Source of the DNA: Candidatus Microsaccharimonas sossegonensis
Lineage (GTDB): Bacteria; Patescibacteriota; Saccharimonadia; Saccharimonadales; Saccharimonadaceae
Reading direction: 5' to 3'
NCBI GenBank assembly: GCA_004100325.1
Contig: SCKX01000001.1
Coordinates: 541,453 to 605,452 of the forward strand
Length of the DNA: 64,000 nucleotides
Shown here in pieces: positions 39,494-49,371 of this stretch (the first letter of the stretch is position 1; every line of letters begins with the position of its first letter). The notes beneath the pieces were generated by a model, which worked only from the letters and a program-made list of their open reading frames with translations, did no database searches and was not told where the DNA came from. The translations under genes and the position numbers were made by a program.

Positions 39494-39568
39494 TTGAAGA
39501 GGGACGCCCCGATGACATAACCGAAGTTCTATCACTAGGACGTCCCTGTCTTCACCGACAAGCATGAC
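39494..39568 (-). terminator. Terminator-like nested hairpin (copy B of a dispersed repeat)
   Basis: TGAAGAGGGACG…CGTCCCTGTCTTCA with CACCGACAAGCA flank matching copy A. Confidence 0.6.
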
Positions 39569-39569
39569 A

Positions 39570-40316
39570 TTAAGCCTGCTGGCGCACCCTTTCAATTATG
39601 TCCATCAATTGTTGTCGGCTGTCATCAGTTTTTCTGAGCAAATCAATGGCGACGTGGTTGGTCGTTGTATTGACCAACTTGCGATGTATGCTAAGCTGAC
39701 CCATGACTTCGTCGTTCAGCAACTGTGCGCGGACATAGGTTGCCTGGATCAGGTTTAGAATGCGCATCTTGTGCTGCCAGTACAGCTCGACGTGTTCGGG
39801 TTTCTGACAGTCAAGCTGTCGTAGTATCTTATCAGCTTGAGCGAGACTGCGATCTGTAAACATGTCGTTCAGCACATTGTTAGGCAGCGAACCATGTTTC
39901 AAGATCCCATTGACGAACATCATCTGGAAGCTATAGTCGTCGTTGGTAACGTAACAACTTCGCCGAGATCCATTGGTGATCGATTCCCGGCTTTTGTTGA
40001 TGCTAGTAATTATTTTTGACAAAAACCAAGCAAAAAACAAGAAAACCAGAATCGTAAATAGACTTTCAAGCTTCATACTAGCTTGCAGGCCAGTTGCAGC
40101 GAGGACACTTTGAAAATAAGTAGCGGCAGCGGCAATGAGGCTGCCCACCCTCATCGTCTGAAGAACTCTCACAATGAATGGCTTTTGAACACACCAGGCG
40201 AACCAAAAGGAAGGCTGCTTGAACTGGTAGATGTGAACGCGGTTGATGGAAAAGTGCATAGTAGTCTCAACTTTCTTGTCGGCGGAAGGACTGAGTATAT
40301 TATAACAAATTACCAC
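39570..40316 (-). CDS. Hypothetical protein with TM segment
   Basis: 248-aa ORF (real start may be internal, e.g. MHFSINRV); one central TM segment and helical C-terminus. Confidence 0.6.
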   Translation of the reverse strand: MVICYNILSPSADKKVETTMHFSINRVHIYQFKQPSFWFAWCVQKPFIVRVLQTMRVGSLIAAAATYFQSVLAATGLQASMKLESLFTILVFLFFAWFLSKIITSINKSRESITNGSRRSCYVTNDDYSFQMMFVNGILKHGSLPNNVLNDMFTDRSLAQADKILRQLDCQKPEHVELYWQHKMRILNLIQATYVRAQLLNDEVMGQLSIHRKLVNTTTNHVAIDLLRKTDDSRQQLMDIIERVRQQA

Positions 40317-40343
40317 TATTTGTCAATCTATAACGAGGACGAA

Positions 40344-40958
40344 TCAAAGTGTACGACGCCCTTCCAAGGCATGTGCAAGGGTGATTTGGTCGGCATACTC
40401 AAGGTCAACACCAACTGGGATTCCACGAGCTAAACGACTGATGGCGACCACGATACCGGCGTCTTTGATATGTCGCTGCAAAAAGAGCGCCGTTGATTCG
40501 CCTTCGACGCTGGCGTTAGTCGCAATAATGACTTCTTTGACGTCGTCATCAACTAACCGTTTTAGTAATTCAGGTATGTGCAGCTGGTCCGGACCGACGC
40601 CGTCGATCGGACTAATAGCGCCGCCGAGAACATGATAGGTGCCTTTGAATTGTCCGGTGCGTTCTAGGGCTACAATGTCGAGCGGTTCCTCAACAACCGC
40701 AACTACTGTTTTATCACGATCTGAATTGCTATACAGTGGTGAGACTGTTTCGTCTGCATCGATCAGGGCAAATGTGATCGGACAGGTCTTGACGAGACTA
40801 TGAATGTCGTGGATCGCCGTCGAGAGTGACGTGTTAATGTGCTGGTCGGCTTTCAATAGGAAATAGGCGTATCGCTCGGCGGTACGTGCACCGACGCCAG
40901 GCAAACGACCTAATTCGTCGATTAATTTTTCCAGTGCAACCGGTAGTAAGTGAGCCAT
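40344..40958 (-). CDS. recR: Recombination protein RecR
   Basis: EKLIDELGRLPGVGARTAERYAYFLL; Toprim VAVVEEPLDIVALERTGQFKGTYHVLGGAISPIDGVGPDQL. Confidence 0.95.
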   Translation of the reverse strand: MAHLLPVALEKLIDELGRLPGVGARTAERYAYFLLKADQHINTSLSTAIHDIHSLVKTCPITFALIDADETVSPLYSNSDRDKTVVAVVEEPLDIVALERTGQFKGTYHVLGGAISPIDGVGPDQLHIPELLKRLVDDDVKEVIIATNASVEGESTALFLQRHIKDAGIVVAISRLARGIPVGVDLEYADQITLAHALEGRRTL

Positions 40959-40977
40959 ACGTGCAAAGATCTACGTC

Positions 40978-41268
40978 TTATAAACCTAAGTTGCCAAGAC
41001 CGCCCATAAGCGGCTTCATTTTTTCAGCGGCGACTTCTTGCGCTTTGGCGAGCCCATCTCGTACGGCGATTTCAATCCAATGTTCTAGTTCGGCGATGTC
41101 ATCAAGATCAATCGATGCTGGATCAATCGTGATTTTTTTCATCTTTAGTTCACCGGTAATTTGCACCACGACCGCACCATCACCCGCCTCAACCTCGATA
41201 ATTTCTTTTTTTAAATCACTTTGCGCTTTACGTAGCTTGTTCAGCATCTTCATTTGGTCAAAAGCCAT
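40978..41268 (-). CDS. YbaB/EbfC family nucleoid-associated protein
   Basis: LNKLRKAQSDLKKEIIEVEAGDGAVVVQITGELKMKKITIDP. Confidence 0.9.
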   Translation of the reverse strand: MAFDQMKMLNKLRKAQSDLKKEIIEVEAGDGAVVVQITGELKMKKITIDPASIDLDDIAELEHWIEIAVRDGLAKAQEVAAEKMKPLMGGLGNLGL

Positions 41269-41311
41269 TTCGTTCTCCGTCTCTTAATTACATCTTAATT
41301 ATACGTTACTC

Positions 41312-42748
41312 CTAGGTCTTTTTGTAGACGTAGAGTCGATCACTATTATTGCTGTATGTTGTCGTGATGATGCGGGTGATAGCATAAGCACTCGGGACGT
41401 CTTCCCTAGCCGCCCTAGTTGCGACAAATTGATCACTCTGCGCAGTGGTCGTGACGCTTACACCTGACTGATGGCGCGCGACAGCCTGATAAAATGCCAG
41501 CTCATCATTTGAGACGACAAGATTTCGTGTGTTTTTTGGAATGAGCTGTAAATCATTCGAGAAGTTTGCTGCCGTGCTCGGTGCATAATGATAGCCGTAC
41601 AGGTAACGGTCAAGCCCTGAGCCAATGAGTGTGCTGACAAGAATCACAATCGGAATCAGTCCGGCGATACGTGCGTACGGGTTGAGGGGGAATAGACGGT
41701 ACCAATAGCCAATCAAGCTAGTTAGTCCAGCTGCGAGCAAAAGAACTGATGGAACAAACGTCACACTCGTAAAAATCGGGTTAATCAGCAGTACAGGGAT
41801 AAGAAATAGCAACCAGACAATAATCAAATAACTTCGCGTTGTATCACGTGTCAGGACGAGTCGGTAGATACCAAGTCCGATAATAAGTATCGAACCGAAG
41901 CCAAAAACTGGAGTCATGAGCGTGCCTGTGCTTGGTTCCCAGAAAAGGAAGAATTGTTGTAGCAGCGTGACTACATTTGCTCCAATGTCTGGTGGCCAGA
42001 CAGCTGGTGCTCCCAATAAATTCAGTCCTAGTTGTGGTTGGATTGAAATAAGGTATACAAGTGGCGTCACTAACATTGCTGCAAGTACGATACTGACGGT
42101 GATTTTTAGCTTGGAAAGTCGTCGCACAATAATGCGAAGGTGGGGATGTAGCATCACCACGAGCACGGTAGCAAGCAGCGGGTAGATGCTTAGCGGCGTG
42201 TAGAGACTCAGTGCAGCAGCGCTGGCAAAAGAAATTTTCCAAAAAAATCTGGCTTTTTTTGCACGTGTGACCTGCGTTCCTAACGTGAGCAGCACGATTG
42301 GCCAAAATACAAACAAAATACCAGGCGTTCCATTCTGGGCGATAAATAAGAATTGTCCGGTTGTGATAGCGATTAAAGACGTCAGGACGACGATATTTGT
42401 TTTATACCAACGACGGAGGAGAAAGAATAAACCGACAGCTGACAAAAGCGCAATGATAAGCGCAGGTAGCTTGATGCTAAATTCAGTGACGCCAAAGAAA
42501 TAAAAAATCAGTTTTTGAAACATGTAAAAGGGCAGGCTGGTAATCGCAAAGGTTGTGGGATTAGAAAATGATAGACTGTCGCTCCTTACTGTTGCACGAA
42601 TTTCTTCTGGTGAAATACCGCCCGGAACGTATAACCCGGCAAATATCAGCAAACCCGTCAGAAGCGCCCCGAAAATGGTATAACCAATGACGTAACGCCA
42701 ACGATATATGAAGAATTGTGAAATTTCTTTTGCAGCCATAATGTTCAT
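41312..42748 (-). CDS. Multi-TM glycosyltransferase (GT39/PMT-like)
   Basis: ~10 TM; KLPALIIALLSAVGLFFLLRRWYKTNI; PMT/ArnT-like arrangement. Confidence 0.75.
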   Translation of the reverse strand: MNIMAAKEISQFFIYRWRYVIGYTIFGALLTGLLIFAGLYVPGGISPEEIRATVRSDSLSFSNPTTFAITSLPFYMFQKLIFYFFGVTEFSIKLPALIIALLSAVGLFFLLRRWYKTNIVVLTSLIAITTGQFLFIAQNGTPGILFVFWPIVLLTLGTQVTRAKKARFFWKISFASAAALSLYTPLSIYPLLATVLVVMLHPHLRIIVRRLSKLKITVSIVLAAMLVTPLVYLISIQPQLGLNLLGAPAVWPPDIGANVVTLLQQFFLFWEPSTGTLMTPVFGFGSILIIGLGIYRLVLTRDTTRSYLIIVWLLFLIPVLLINPIFTSVTFVPSVLLLAAGLTSLIGYWYRLFPLNPYARIAGLIPIVILVSTLIGSGLDRYLYGYHYAPSTAANFSNDLQLIPKNTRNLVVSNDELAFYQAVARHQSGVSVTTTAQSDQFVATRAAREDVPSAYAITRIITTTYSNNSDRLYVYKKT

Positions 42749-42797
42749 TTGATTATAGCATTCCTAGGGCTTTTTTAACGTACTGATAGGTTCATAC

Positions 42798-44147
42798 TTA
42801 TGATTCGTGTTTACGGTCAAGCGACATAAAACGCAAACGTTCTGGATGAAAAAACAGTTCAATTTTACCAGTCGGGCCGTTACGGTGTTTTGCGATATAG
42901 AGGTCAGTAATCTGCTTTCGGTCGGTCTCTGGATTATAGTATTCTTCACGGTAAATAAACATGACAATGTCGGCATCTTGCTCAATTGCACCTGATTCAC
43001 GAAGGTCGGCAAGTTGCGGAATCTGCGGACTACGTGATTCAACCGAACGGGAAAGCTGCGACAACGCAATGACCGGCACGTTTAGTTCACGTGCTAAAAG
43101 CTTGAGTCCGCGCGAGATCTCACTCACTTCTTGCACGCGGTTACCGTACTCACGTCCACTCCCCTGCATTAGCTGCAAGTAGTCGATAATAATGAGACCA
43201 AGTGGTTGTTCATGAGCGGCACGCCGTGCTTTGGTACGCATTTCAAGGACGCTGACACCTGGAGTATCGTCTATAAAGATCGGCGCTTCGGCCATTTCAC
43301 CCATTGCGTCGGACAACTTACTAAAGTCATCATCGGAAAGGTTTCCGGTTCGAATGTTCCAGCTATCTACTCCAGAGGCATCGGCAAGCATACGGTCTAC
43401 CAGCTGCTCTTTACTCATTTCGAGGCTGAAGAATAAAACTGGTTGTTTGGCAATGGTCGCCACGTTGTATGCTAGGTTTGTTACCAGGGTTGTTTTACCC
43501 ATTGCGGGGCGTGCCGCAAGAATAATCAGGTCGCTGCGCTGTAACCCAGCGGTCATGGTATCGAGATCACGGTAGCCCGTCCGGATACCACGGAGCTGCC
43601 CTTTATTACGGTGTAGCTCTTCCATACGATCAAAGCTTTCGGTTAAAATGCTTTCGATGCTAACAAGATCTTGCTTTAAAGACTGATCACTAACTGAAAA
43701 TAGTTCAGCTTCGGCGGCTTCCAGTAACTGTTCGGTCGAAGTTTCCTCATCAAATCCCATTTCAGAAATCTCAGCGCTTGCCTTGATAAGACGACGACGA
43801 ATTGCTTTTTGCTGCACCAATTCGGCGTATGCTTCGGCATGGGCGGCAGTCGGGACATAGTTTGTCAATTCTGTTAGGTACGCTGAACCGCCAATTGTTT
43901 CAATGTCATTTTTCTTTTTTAGTTCTTCTGTGAGCGTCAAAAGGTCGACCGGTTTATGCTTTTCATACAGACGCATCATGGCATCATAGATAAGTCCGTG
44001 CCGCTTATCATAGAAGTCATATGGTTTAACGTGTTCTGAAATGTCCGCTAGAGTTTCTTCGTCAATAAGAACAGCTCCAAGCAAACTCATCTCGGCGTCA
44101 AGATTTTGTGGTGGTATTTTTCCCGCAGGAACTTCTTTCGTTGCCAT
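42798..44147 (-). CDS. dnaB: Replicative DNA helicase
   Basis: PPQNLDAEMSLLGAVLID, ARPAMGKTTLVTNLAYNVA, FSLEMSKEQLVDRML, IIDYLQLMQG, ALSQLSRSVE. Confidence 0.97.
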   Translation of the reverse strand: MATKEVPAGKIPPQNLDAEMSLLGAVLIDEETLADISEHVKPYDFYDKRHGLIYDAMMRLYEKHKPVDLLTLTEELKKKNDIETIGGSAYLTELTNYVPTAAHAEAYAELVQQKAIRRRLIKASAEISEMGFDEETSTEQLLEAAEAELFSVSDQSLKQDLVSIESILTESFDRMEELHRNKGQLRGIRTGYRDLDTMTAGLQRSDLIILAARPAMGKTTLVTNLAYNVATIAKQPVLFFSLEMSKEQLVDRMLADASGVDSWNIRTGNLSDDDFSKLSDAMGEMAEAPIFIDDTPGVSVLEMRTKARRAAHEQPLGLIIIDYLQLMQGSGREYGNRVQEVSEISRGLKLLARELNVPVIALSQLSRSVESRSPQIPQLADLRESGAIEQDADIVMFIYREEYYNPETDRKQITDLYIAKHRNGPTGKIELFFHPERLRFMSLDRKHES

Positions 44148-44183
44148 GACACGCTACCCTCTTTTATGAATCAGTCGTTGCAA

Positions 44184-45701
44184 TTACGACAGAGTGACCT
44201 CTTCTCCTCCTCCCATCATAGCAGCTACAGCAGCAGCTTGAATACTTCGTGGTGGCATGGGTGTGGGAATGGTGTGGACGATAAGTCCATAACTGCCAGT
44301 TGCTTTTAAGGCTTCATAGAGGTGGCTACTATATTTTTGGTCATCTAATTTTTTCTTGTAGAATGTGGATTTTGTATAAAGCGTTAACGTGTTGCCAAGC
44401 TGTTTGTGGTCACATTTAGAAAGGACTGAATAGAGAGCGACGTAAGTTTGGCGGGTGTGTTCGACAAGGGCTTTCCAATCAAAGTCTATCGAAACTGACT
44501 TAGCGCCGGAAGTATCTTCCGTAGAGACTGCTTCACTCCGGGTCCCTCTCTGTTTCAGTACCGGGGTTGACTCGGGTTCCAGGGTCTCTACGGAAGATAC
44601 TTCCGGCGCTAACGCAGGCGAAACAATTGCTTGAAAATGGTTAGTTCTAGGCATTGCTGGTTTTGCTTTGACGGCTTGCTTCGATAATTCTTCGATGGTT
44701 GCGGTGACTTCGAAGACTGAGGTGGAGAGGGCTGCAGTTTTAGATGGTTTATGTTCAAGGGCGGCGCTGCCGAGGACTGCAAGCAGTTTTAGCTGCGGTT
44801 GGCTGCTTTTTGCAACGTCTAGCAAACCGTCAAGCAGTGGCAGTAGCTGCGGTTTACTGACGATGTTGTCACGGGTGGTGTACGTCAGTTGCTCGGTGAG
44901 GGTGACTGCGCTGATACCATTAGCGATGGTTGTTTCCAGTAACTGAGCAATGTTTGCGATGTCACGATTTTCCACCGCTTCGATAATTTTTTTGACGATT
45001 TTCGTCGGTGCTAAACCTAAGGCTGCTTCAATCAAATCGGGTGTAATGCCTTTTTGAGGTACTGACAGGTTTGCAAGTTGGTCGAGCAAGCTTATACTGT
45101 CACGAAAACTGCCGTCACCTCGGTTGGCAATAAGTTTCAAAGAGGCATCATCAATGATAATATGTTCTTCGTCAGCAATATACCGCAGATGCTTGATGGC
45201 ATCAGCTTCTGAAATGGCACGGAAGCCATAGCGCTGCGTCCGGCTGATAATGGTCGCTGGCAGTTTGTCGACATCAGTGGTTGCGAGGATAAACACGATG
45301 TGCTCTGGTGGTTCTTCTAGTGTCTTTAGAAGCGCATTAAAGGCTGCCTTTGAAAGCATGTGTACTTCGTCGATAATGTAGACTTTTTTAGCTGCAGAAA
45401 CCGGTGCGATTTGTACCTTCTCGCGCAGATCGCGTACATCTTCCACGCCATTATTACTGGCGGCATCAATCTCGATGATGTCTAAGTGTGTCGACTCATC
45501 ACTGTAGGGTAAGTGGTTGATTTCGTGTGCAAGGATTCTGGCAACAGAAGTTTTACCAACGCCGCGCGGTCCGGTGAGTAAGTAAGCGTGGGAAATGCGC
45601 CCAGCTTTAATAGCCCGTGCCAAAATATCGGTAATGTGCGTTTGCCCGACGACTTCATCGAGTGATTTACTCCGATATTTTCTGTATAACGCCTGTGACA
45701 C
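44184..45701 (-). CDS. dnaX: DNA polymerase III gamma/tau subunit (short)
   Basis: ALYRKYRSKSLDEVVGQTHITDILARAIKAGRISHAYLLTGPRGVGKTSVARILA, VYIIDEVHMLSKAAFNALLKTLEEPPEHIVFILATT; GTG start. Confidence 0.96.
   Translation of the reverse strand: MSQALYRKYRSKSLDEVVGQTHITDILARAIKAGRISHAYLLTGPRGVGKTSVARILAHEINHLPYSDESTHLDIIEIDAASNNGVEDVRDLREKVQIAPVSAAKKVYIIDEVHMLSKAAFNALLKTLEEPPEHIVFILATTDVDKLPATIISRTQRYGFRAISEADAIKHLRYIADEEHIIIDDASLKLIANRGDGSFRDSISLLDQLANLSVPQKGITPDLIEAALGLAPTKIVKKIIEAVENRDIANIAQLLETTIANGISAVTLTEQLTYTTRDNIVSKPQLLPLLDGLLDVAKSSQPQLKLLAVLGSAALEHKPSKTAALSTSVFEVTATIEELSKQAVKAKPAMPRTNHFQAIVSPALAPEVSSVETLEPESTPVLKQRGTRSEAVSTEDTSGAKSVSIDFDWKALVEHTRQTYVALYSVLSKCDHKQLGNTLTLYTKSTFYKKKLDDQKYSSHLYEALKATGSYGLIVHTIPTPMPPRSIQAAAVAAMMGGGEEVTLS
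44501..44613. repeat. Perfect 29-bp inverted repeat (55-nt spacer) inside dnaX
   Basis: TTAGCGCCGGAAGTATCTTCCGTAGAGAC (44501-44529) / GTCTCTACGGAAGATACTTCCGGCGCTAA (44585-44613). Confidence 0.97.
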
Positions 45702-45861
45702 TTTTTATTTCCCCCTCATTTCTATGTTATATTGTACGATGCCCATGAAGTCCTGACTAGAGTGCCTGGAAACGATCTTTAGCTCAACGTGCAATCCATG
45801 CTGCCGGAGTATTAGAGGCTATAGAGATACAAACGGTTGTCGCTCTTAAAGATGACGCATC

Positions 45862-46380
45862 CTAAAGCGCTGCTTCGACTGCTGCCCAGGTAGCCTCTGG
45901 GGAATCGGCAGGAATGATAATAGTGACTTGGTCACCCACGTTAATCCGAAAGTAGGTGACGCTGGCAAGCAGAATGCGGTATTCCCGACCGTTGGCTTCA
46001 ACGTAGTATGCACCGTCGTGTTGGACAAGGGTCCCAATAATCTGAATACGTTCAATTGGGCCGATTTGCTTATAAATAAAGCTACCATCGTCGGCAATCG
46101 TCAGCTTGAGGATGTCCCCTTCGACTAACTTTGATTTGCTGGCGTAGTTAGCTGGCACGGGATATTCTTTGCCGTCAGGCCCTGCCATTTTTTGTCCATC
46201 AAAAATACCTTCGACGACTTTGCCGCTGACTTCTTCGTTAGTACCTGATTTTGGCGTAATAACGTTGCCATCATCACCAATAATACTAATCAGCAATTCT
46301 TTGGCTGCGGCTAGATTTGTTTCTGCTTCTTGTATCAGCGCATGGAGGCGCTTGGCCTGTTTTTCTGGTAATTCAGACAT
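45862..46380 (-). CDS. Conserved hypothetical protein
   Basis: 172-aa ORF with clear codon structure. Confidence 0.65.
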   Translation of the reverse strand: MSELPEKQAKRLHALIQEAETNLAAAKELLISIIGDDGNVITPKSGTNEEVSGKVVEGIFDGQKMAGPDGKEYPVPANYASKSKLVEGDILKLTIADDGSFIYKQIGPIERIQIIGTLVQHDGAYYVEANGREYRILLASVTYFRINVGDQVTIIIPADSPEATWAAVEAAL

Positions 46381-46551
46381 GGTACTCGCAATTCCTTATC
46401 TGTGTGTGTTTGAAATGGTATTAACCCACTTATATCAATCAAATGTACATCTGTCAATGAATAATCTATACTCAAACTATTTTTCCACATGTTTTACTGA
46501 GGTAGGTACAAAAACGTTGTAAATCTCCCTAAATCCCTAAAAATATTCTAC

Positions 46552-46576
46552 AAAAAAACACCCCAGGGGGTGCTTT
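46552..46576 (-). terminator. Terminator after rplL
   Basis: GCACCCCCTGGGGTGTTTTTTT on the minus strand. Confidence 0.85.
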
Positions 46577-46605
46577 TAAGGAGTATCAATATGACCGAAG
46601 GTATA

Positions 46606-46980
46606 TTAGCTGAGTTCGACAGTTGCCCCAGCTTCTTCAAGCATTTTCTTTGCTGCTTCTGCTTCCTCTTTTGGCGCTTTTTCTTTGACTGTTGATGGTG
46701 CACTATCAACGATAGCCTTTGCCTCACCAAGACCAAGTCCGGTGATGTCTTTCACTGCCTTAATAACGGCAACTTTCTGAGCACCAGCATCCTTCAAAAT
46801 GATGTTGTAATCAGCTTTTGCTTCTTCGGCTGGTGCTGCTTCGGCTGCTGGCCCAGCAACAACCGCTGCCGCTGCAGCTGGCTCGATGCCATATTCGTCT
46901 TTTAAAATCGTCTTGAGTTCGTTCACTTCAAGCACGGTGAGACCAACGAGGGTCTCTGCAAATTTCTTTAAATCAGCCAT
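46606..46980 (-). CDS. rplL: Ribosomal protein bL12 (L7/L12)
   Basis: [33 protein letters not shown]…[32 protein letters not shown]. Confidence 0.97.
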   Translation of the reverse strand: MADLKKFAETLVGLTVLEVNELKTILKDEYGIEPAAAAAVVAGPAAEAAPAEEAKADYNIILKDAGAQKVAVIKAVKDITGLGLGEAKAIVDSAPSTVKEKAPKEEAEAAKKMLEEAGATVELS

Positions 46981-47044
46981 GTGTGACTCCTTTATCGTAT
47001 TATTTACTAATTAATTGTGTACGTTTATAAAAATTAACTGGTTG

Positions 47045-47569
47045 CTAATTCGTTGCTTTGGCTCCAATGCCATCTAGGAATGCATGAAGGTTACCTGACA
47101 GTGCGTTAGTGATGTCATTCACTGGTGAAAGAAGCATGGCAATAACTTCACCAATAAGTTGTGACTTACTTGGAAGACTTGCTAGTGCGTTCACTTCGTC
47201 GGCACTAAGAAGAAGACCTTCAGCTGAAAAACCACCGGCAATCTGAAGGGCTGGATGTGTTTTTGCAAACGTATGCAGGACCTTCGCTGCGGCAACTTCG
47301 TCATCTGTGCTTACAGCGTAAAGAAGTTGTCCAGTCAGAATCGAGGTGTCGGTCTTTTTGTACATCTTAGTATCAGCCAGTGCGACTCGAACCAGGCGGT
47401 TTTTCATCACTTTGATGACGACGCCCGCCTCGCGGGCTTCGGCTCGCAGATTTTGGACATCGGCAACCGTCAGACCATCATATTTTGCAAATACGGTAGT
47501 CTTCGCTGTATCGAGGAGCGCACTAAAATCAGCAACCAATGTATTCTTTTTATCGCGTGAAATCGCCAT
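47045..47569 (-). CDS. rplJ: Ribosomal protein uL10
   Basis: AISRDKKNTLVADFSALLDTAKTTVFAKYDGLTVADVQNLRAEAREAGVVIKVMKNRLVRVAL. Confidence 0.96.
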   Translation of the reverse strand: MAISRDKKNTLVADFSALLDTAKTTVFAKYDGLTVADVQNLRAEAREAGVVIKVMKNRLVRVALADTKMYKKTDTSILTGQLLYAVSTDDEVAAAKVLHTFAKTHPALQIAGGFSAEGLLLSADEVNALASLPSKSQLIGEVIAMLLSPVNDITNALSGNLHAFLDGIGAKATN

Positions 47570-47639
47570 ATATTAAATCTCCTTGAGATTAAATGAATTA
47601 CATTAGTGTTTTTCGGTCAAATTGTTAATCACTATCTAG

Positions 47640-47800
47640 ACAGGCAGTGCTGGTATCGCGGTCTTTTAGAATAAAAAGTCTTTGGACCTCGCAGCATTGC
47701 CAAAGACTCATGAAATGTATGTGTATGTACAATTCCTCGGTAGCACATTAAGTGTCTGACTGATTGCTCACTCATTCACCGCCACTGTCTTTGGGTGTCT
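47640..47800 (-). promoter_or_regulatory. rplJ (L10) leader with attenuator-like hairpin
   Basis: Minus-strand AGTCTTTGGCAATGCTGCGAGGTCCAAAGACTTTTTATT upstream of rplJ. Confidence 0.7.
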
Positions 47801-47981
47801 TACGAGGTATTATACGTTTTCAAGCTATATAAGTCAATCAACAAAGATTCCGCAACTGTTAGCACCTTATAAAAAGAATACCCGCTATGCTTGGCTTCGG
47901 TTGAAACATATGTCGTAGCAGCTTATAATAAGAAGTTGCCCTTAGCGAAATACGTTTTGGGACAATAGTGAGGGACACTAC

Positions 47982-48272
47982 ATGACGAATAACGTAGTGA
48001 CGGCAAAAAGTAACAGCGCGATCGGTTTGGAAGGCATTGAAGCTCACCAAGAGATCAAACGCATTGCTGATGCGGTCATCAAACGAAAAATTGCGTCGGC
48101 AATGCTGTTGACGGAAGAATGTCGGGCGGTGGCACACGAACACTACGTCCGGATCGGCGAAGTGTACAAAAGGGTGTGGTTAAGCGTGAAGGATAACTCC
48201 GCGTTGCAACCCACCCACCCTGCCGGTAACACCGAGGCGTATCACACGCTTCGTCAACGCGCCGAACACTAG
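47982..48272 (+). CDS. Hypothetical protein
   Basis: 96-aa ORF followed by terminator-like GAGGGGTG…CACCCCTC. Confidence 0.55.
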   Translation: MTNNVVTAKSNSAIGLEGIEAHQEIKRIADAVIKRKIASAMLLTEECRAVAHEHYVRIGEVYKRVWLSVKDNSALQPTHPAGNTEAYHTLRQRAEH

Positions 48273-48429
48273 GACTTAACGGGTTGAGGGGTGGTTCACA
48301 GATCACCCCTCACCTGTCCCTCTCACTATCGAGCCTTGACTATTTTGGTCGAGGCTCTCTTCACTCCTGGATATGCTTCACTTCTTTATGTCAATAGACA
48401 TTTTTTGTTAACCATTGTATAATAGCCGA

Positions 48430-49371
48430 ATGTCTGAATATTCTTTTGAATTTGGTACGCTGCCAGAACATGAAAAAGCTCTTTTAGCCGAATTTGAACG
48501 CGTCTCGCTAAACGCACGTGGTGAGCCACTGACATGGGGTACGACACCTTTGGTTAATACACCTGAGGTGGTGTTACAACAAAATGATGTCAAATCCCAG
48601 ATAGCGGCACTATTTGAAAACGGAAATATTCCACGATATGTTTCGAAAAATCTGGCTGAATATATCGCAGTCCTGAACATGTCGCGTACGTACAACCGAG
48701 AAAATCATAACCGAAACAGTTATGCTTATCGGGGCAAAACCGATTTAGATGGTGTGCCATTAGAAGCACAAGAGGTAATTAATCGTGCCTTGATGGGCTT
48801 TGCTTCACCGGCTGAGCTACTGTTAATTGCTCGTAACCTTGAAATCCCAACTATCGAATTAGCAAGTTTGACGCATCCTTATGGGCAGCGTATTGAGATG
48901 CTCGAGCCGATGCGTGCAGCAGTAAACGACGCTGTTGATATATTTGGTGGTCAAAGGGTTATAGATCAAATGCCAGTGTATACAGTAAAAGGAAGTGATA
49001 ACCCGCATGATCCGACGATCATGGAAGGAATTCATACGACAAGAAAACGTATTATTGGTGTGCTCCCTGATACTACGGAACTGATGGAACGGTCATCATT
49101 CGTACTTTTAGTGAATAATTTGCCAAAGGAAGTGACTGATAAAATACGCCTTGTATCATACGGAGCGACATGGGCTGACGAAGTGTTACACAGTCAAGAT
49201 CTCGACGTTCTTATACCAGTGCTCCTAGAGGAAAATGTTTACGACACTGCTATTCCTATATCAACTACCGTCGTGGCTATCAATCCGATCCTTGAAAAAC
49301 GACTGCTTTCAGGTGATGCAATGAGGGAGCGAAACCGCCAATACATAGATGCACATCAACGTAAAATCTAA
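48430..49371 (+). CDS. Hypothetical protein
   Basis: MSEYSFEFGTLPEHEK…; TATAAT at 48418-48423, six nt before ATG. Confidence 0.7.
   Translation: MSEYSFEFGTLPEHEKALLAEFERVSLNARGEPLTWGTTPLVNTPEVVLQQNDVKSQIAALFENGNIPRYVSKNLAEYIAVLNMSRTYNRENHNRNSYAYRGKTDLDGVPLEAQEVINRALMGFASPAELLLIARNLEIPTIELASLTHPYGQRIEMLEPMRAAVNDAVDIFGGQRVIDQMPVYTVKGSDNPHDPTIMEGIHTTRKRIIGVLPDTTELMERSSFVLLVNNLPKEVTDKIRLVSYGATWADEVLHSQDLDVLIPVLLEENVYDTAIPISTTVVAINPILEKRLLSGDAMRERNRQYIDAHQRKI

Noticed and set aside
44501-44700. Programmed frameshift at dnaX like E. coli
   Set aside because: No A-AAA-AAG or long A-run slippery site found immediately 5' of the palindrome on the coding strand; only the palindrome itself is reported.
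45755-45855. Short + strand open segment SAWKRSLAQRAIHAAGVLEAIEIQTVVALKDDAS*
   Set aside because: No start codon and no recognisable family; could be a gene remnant but evidence is too weak.
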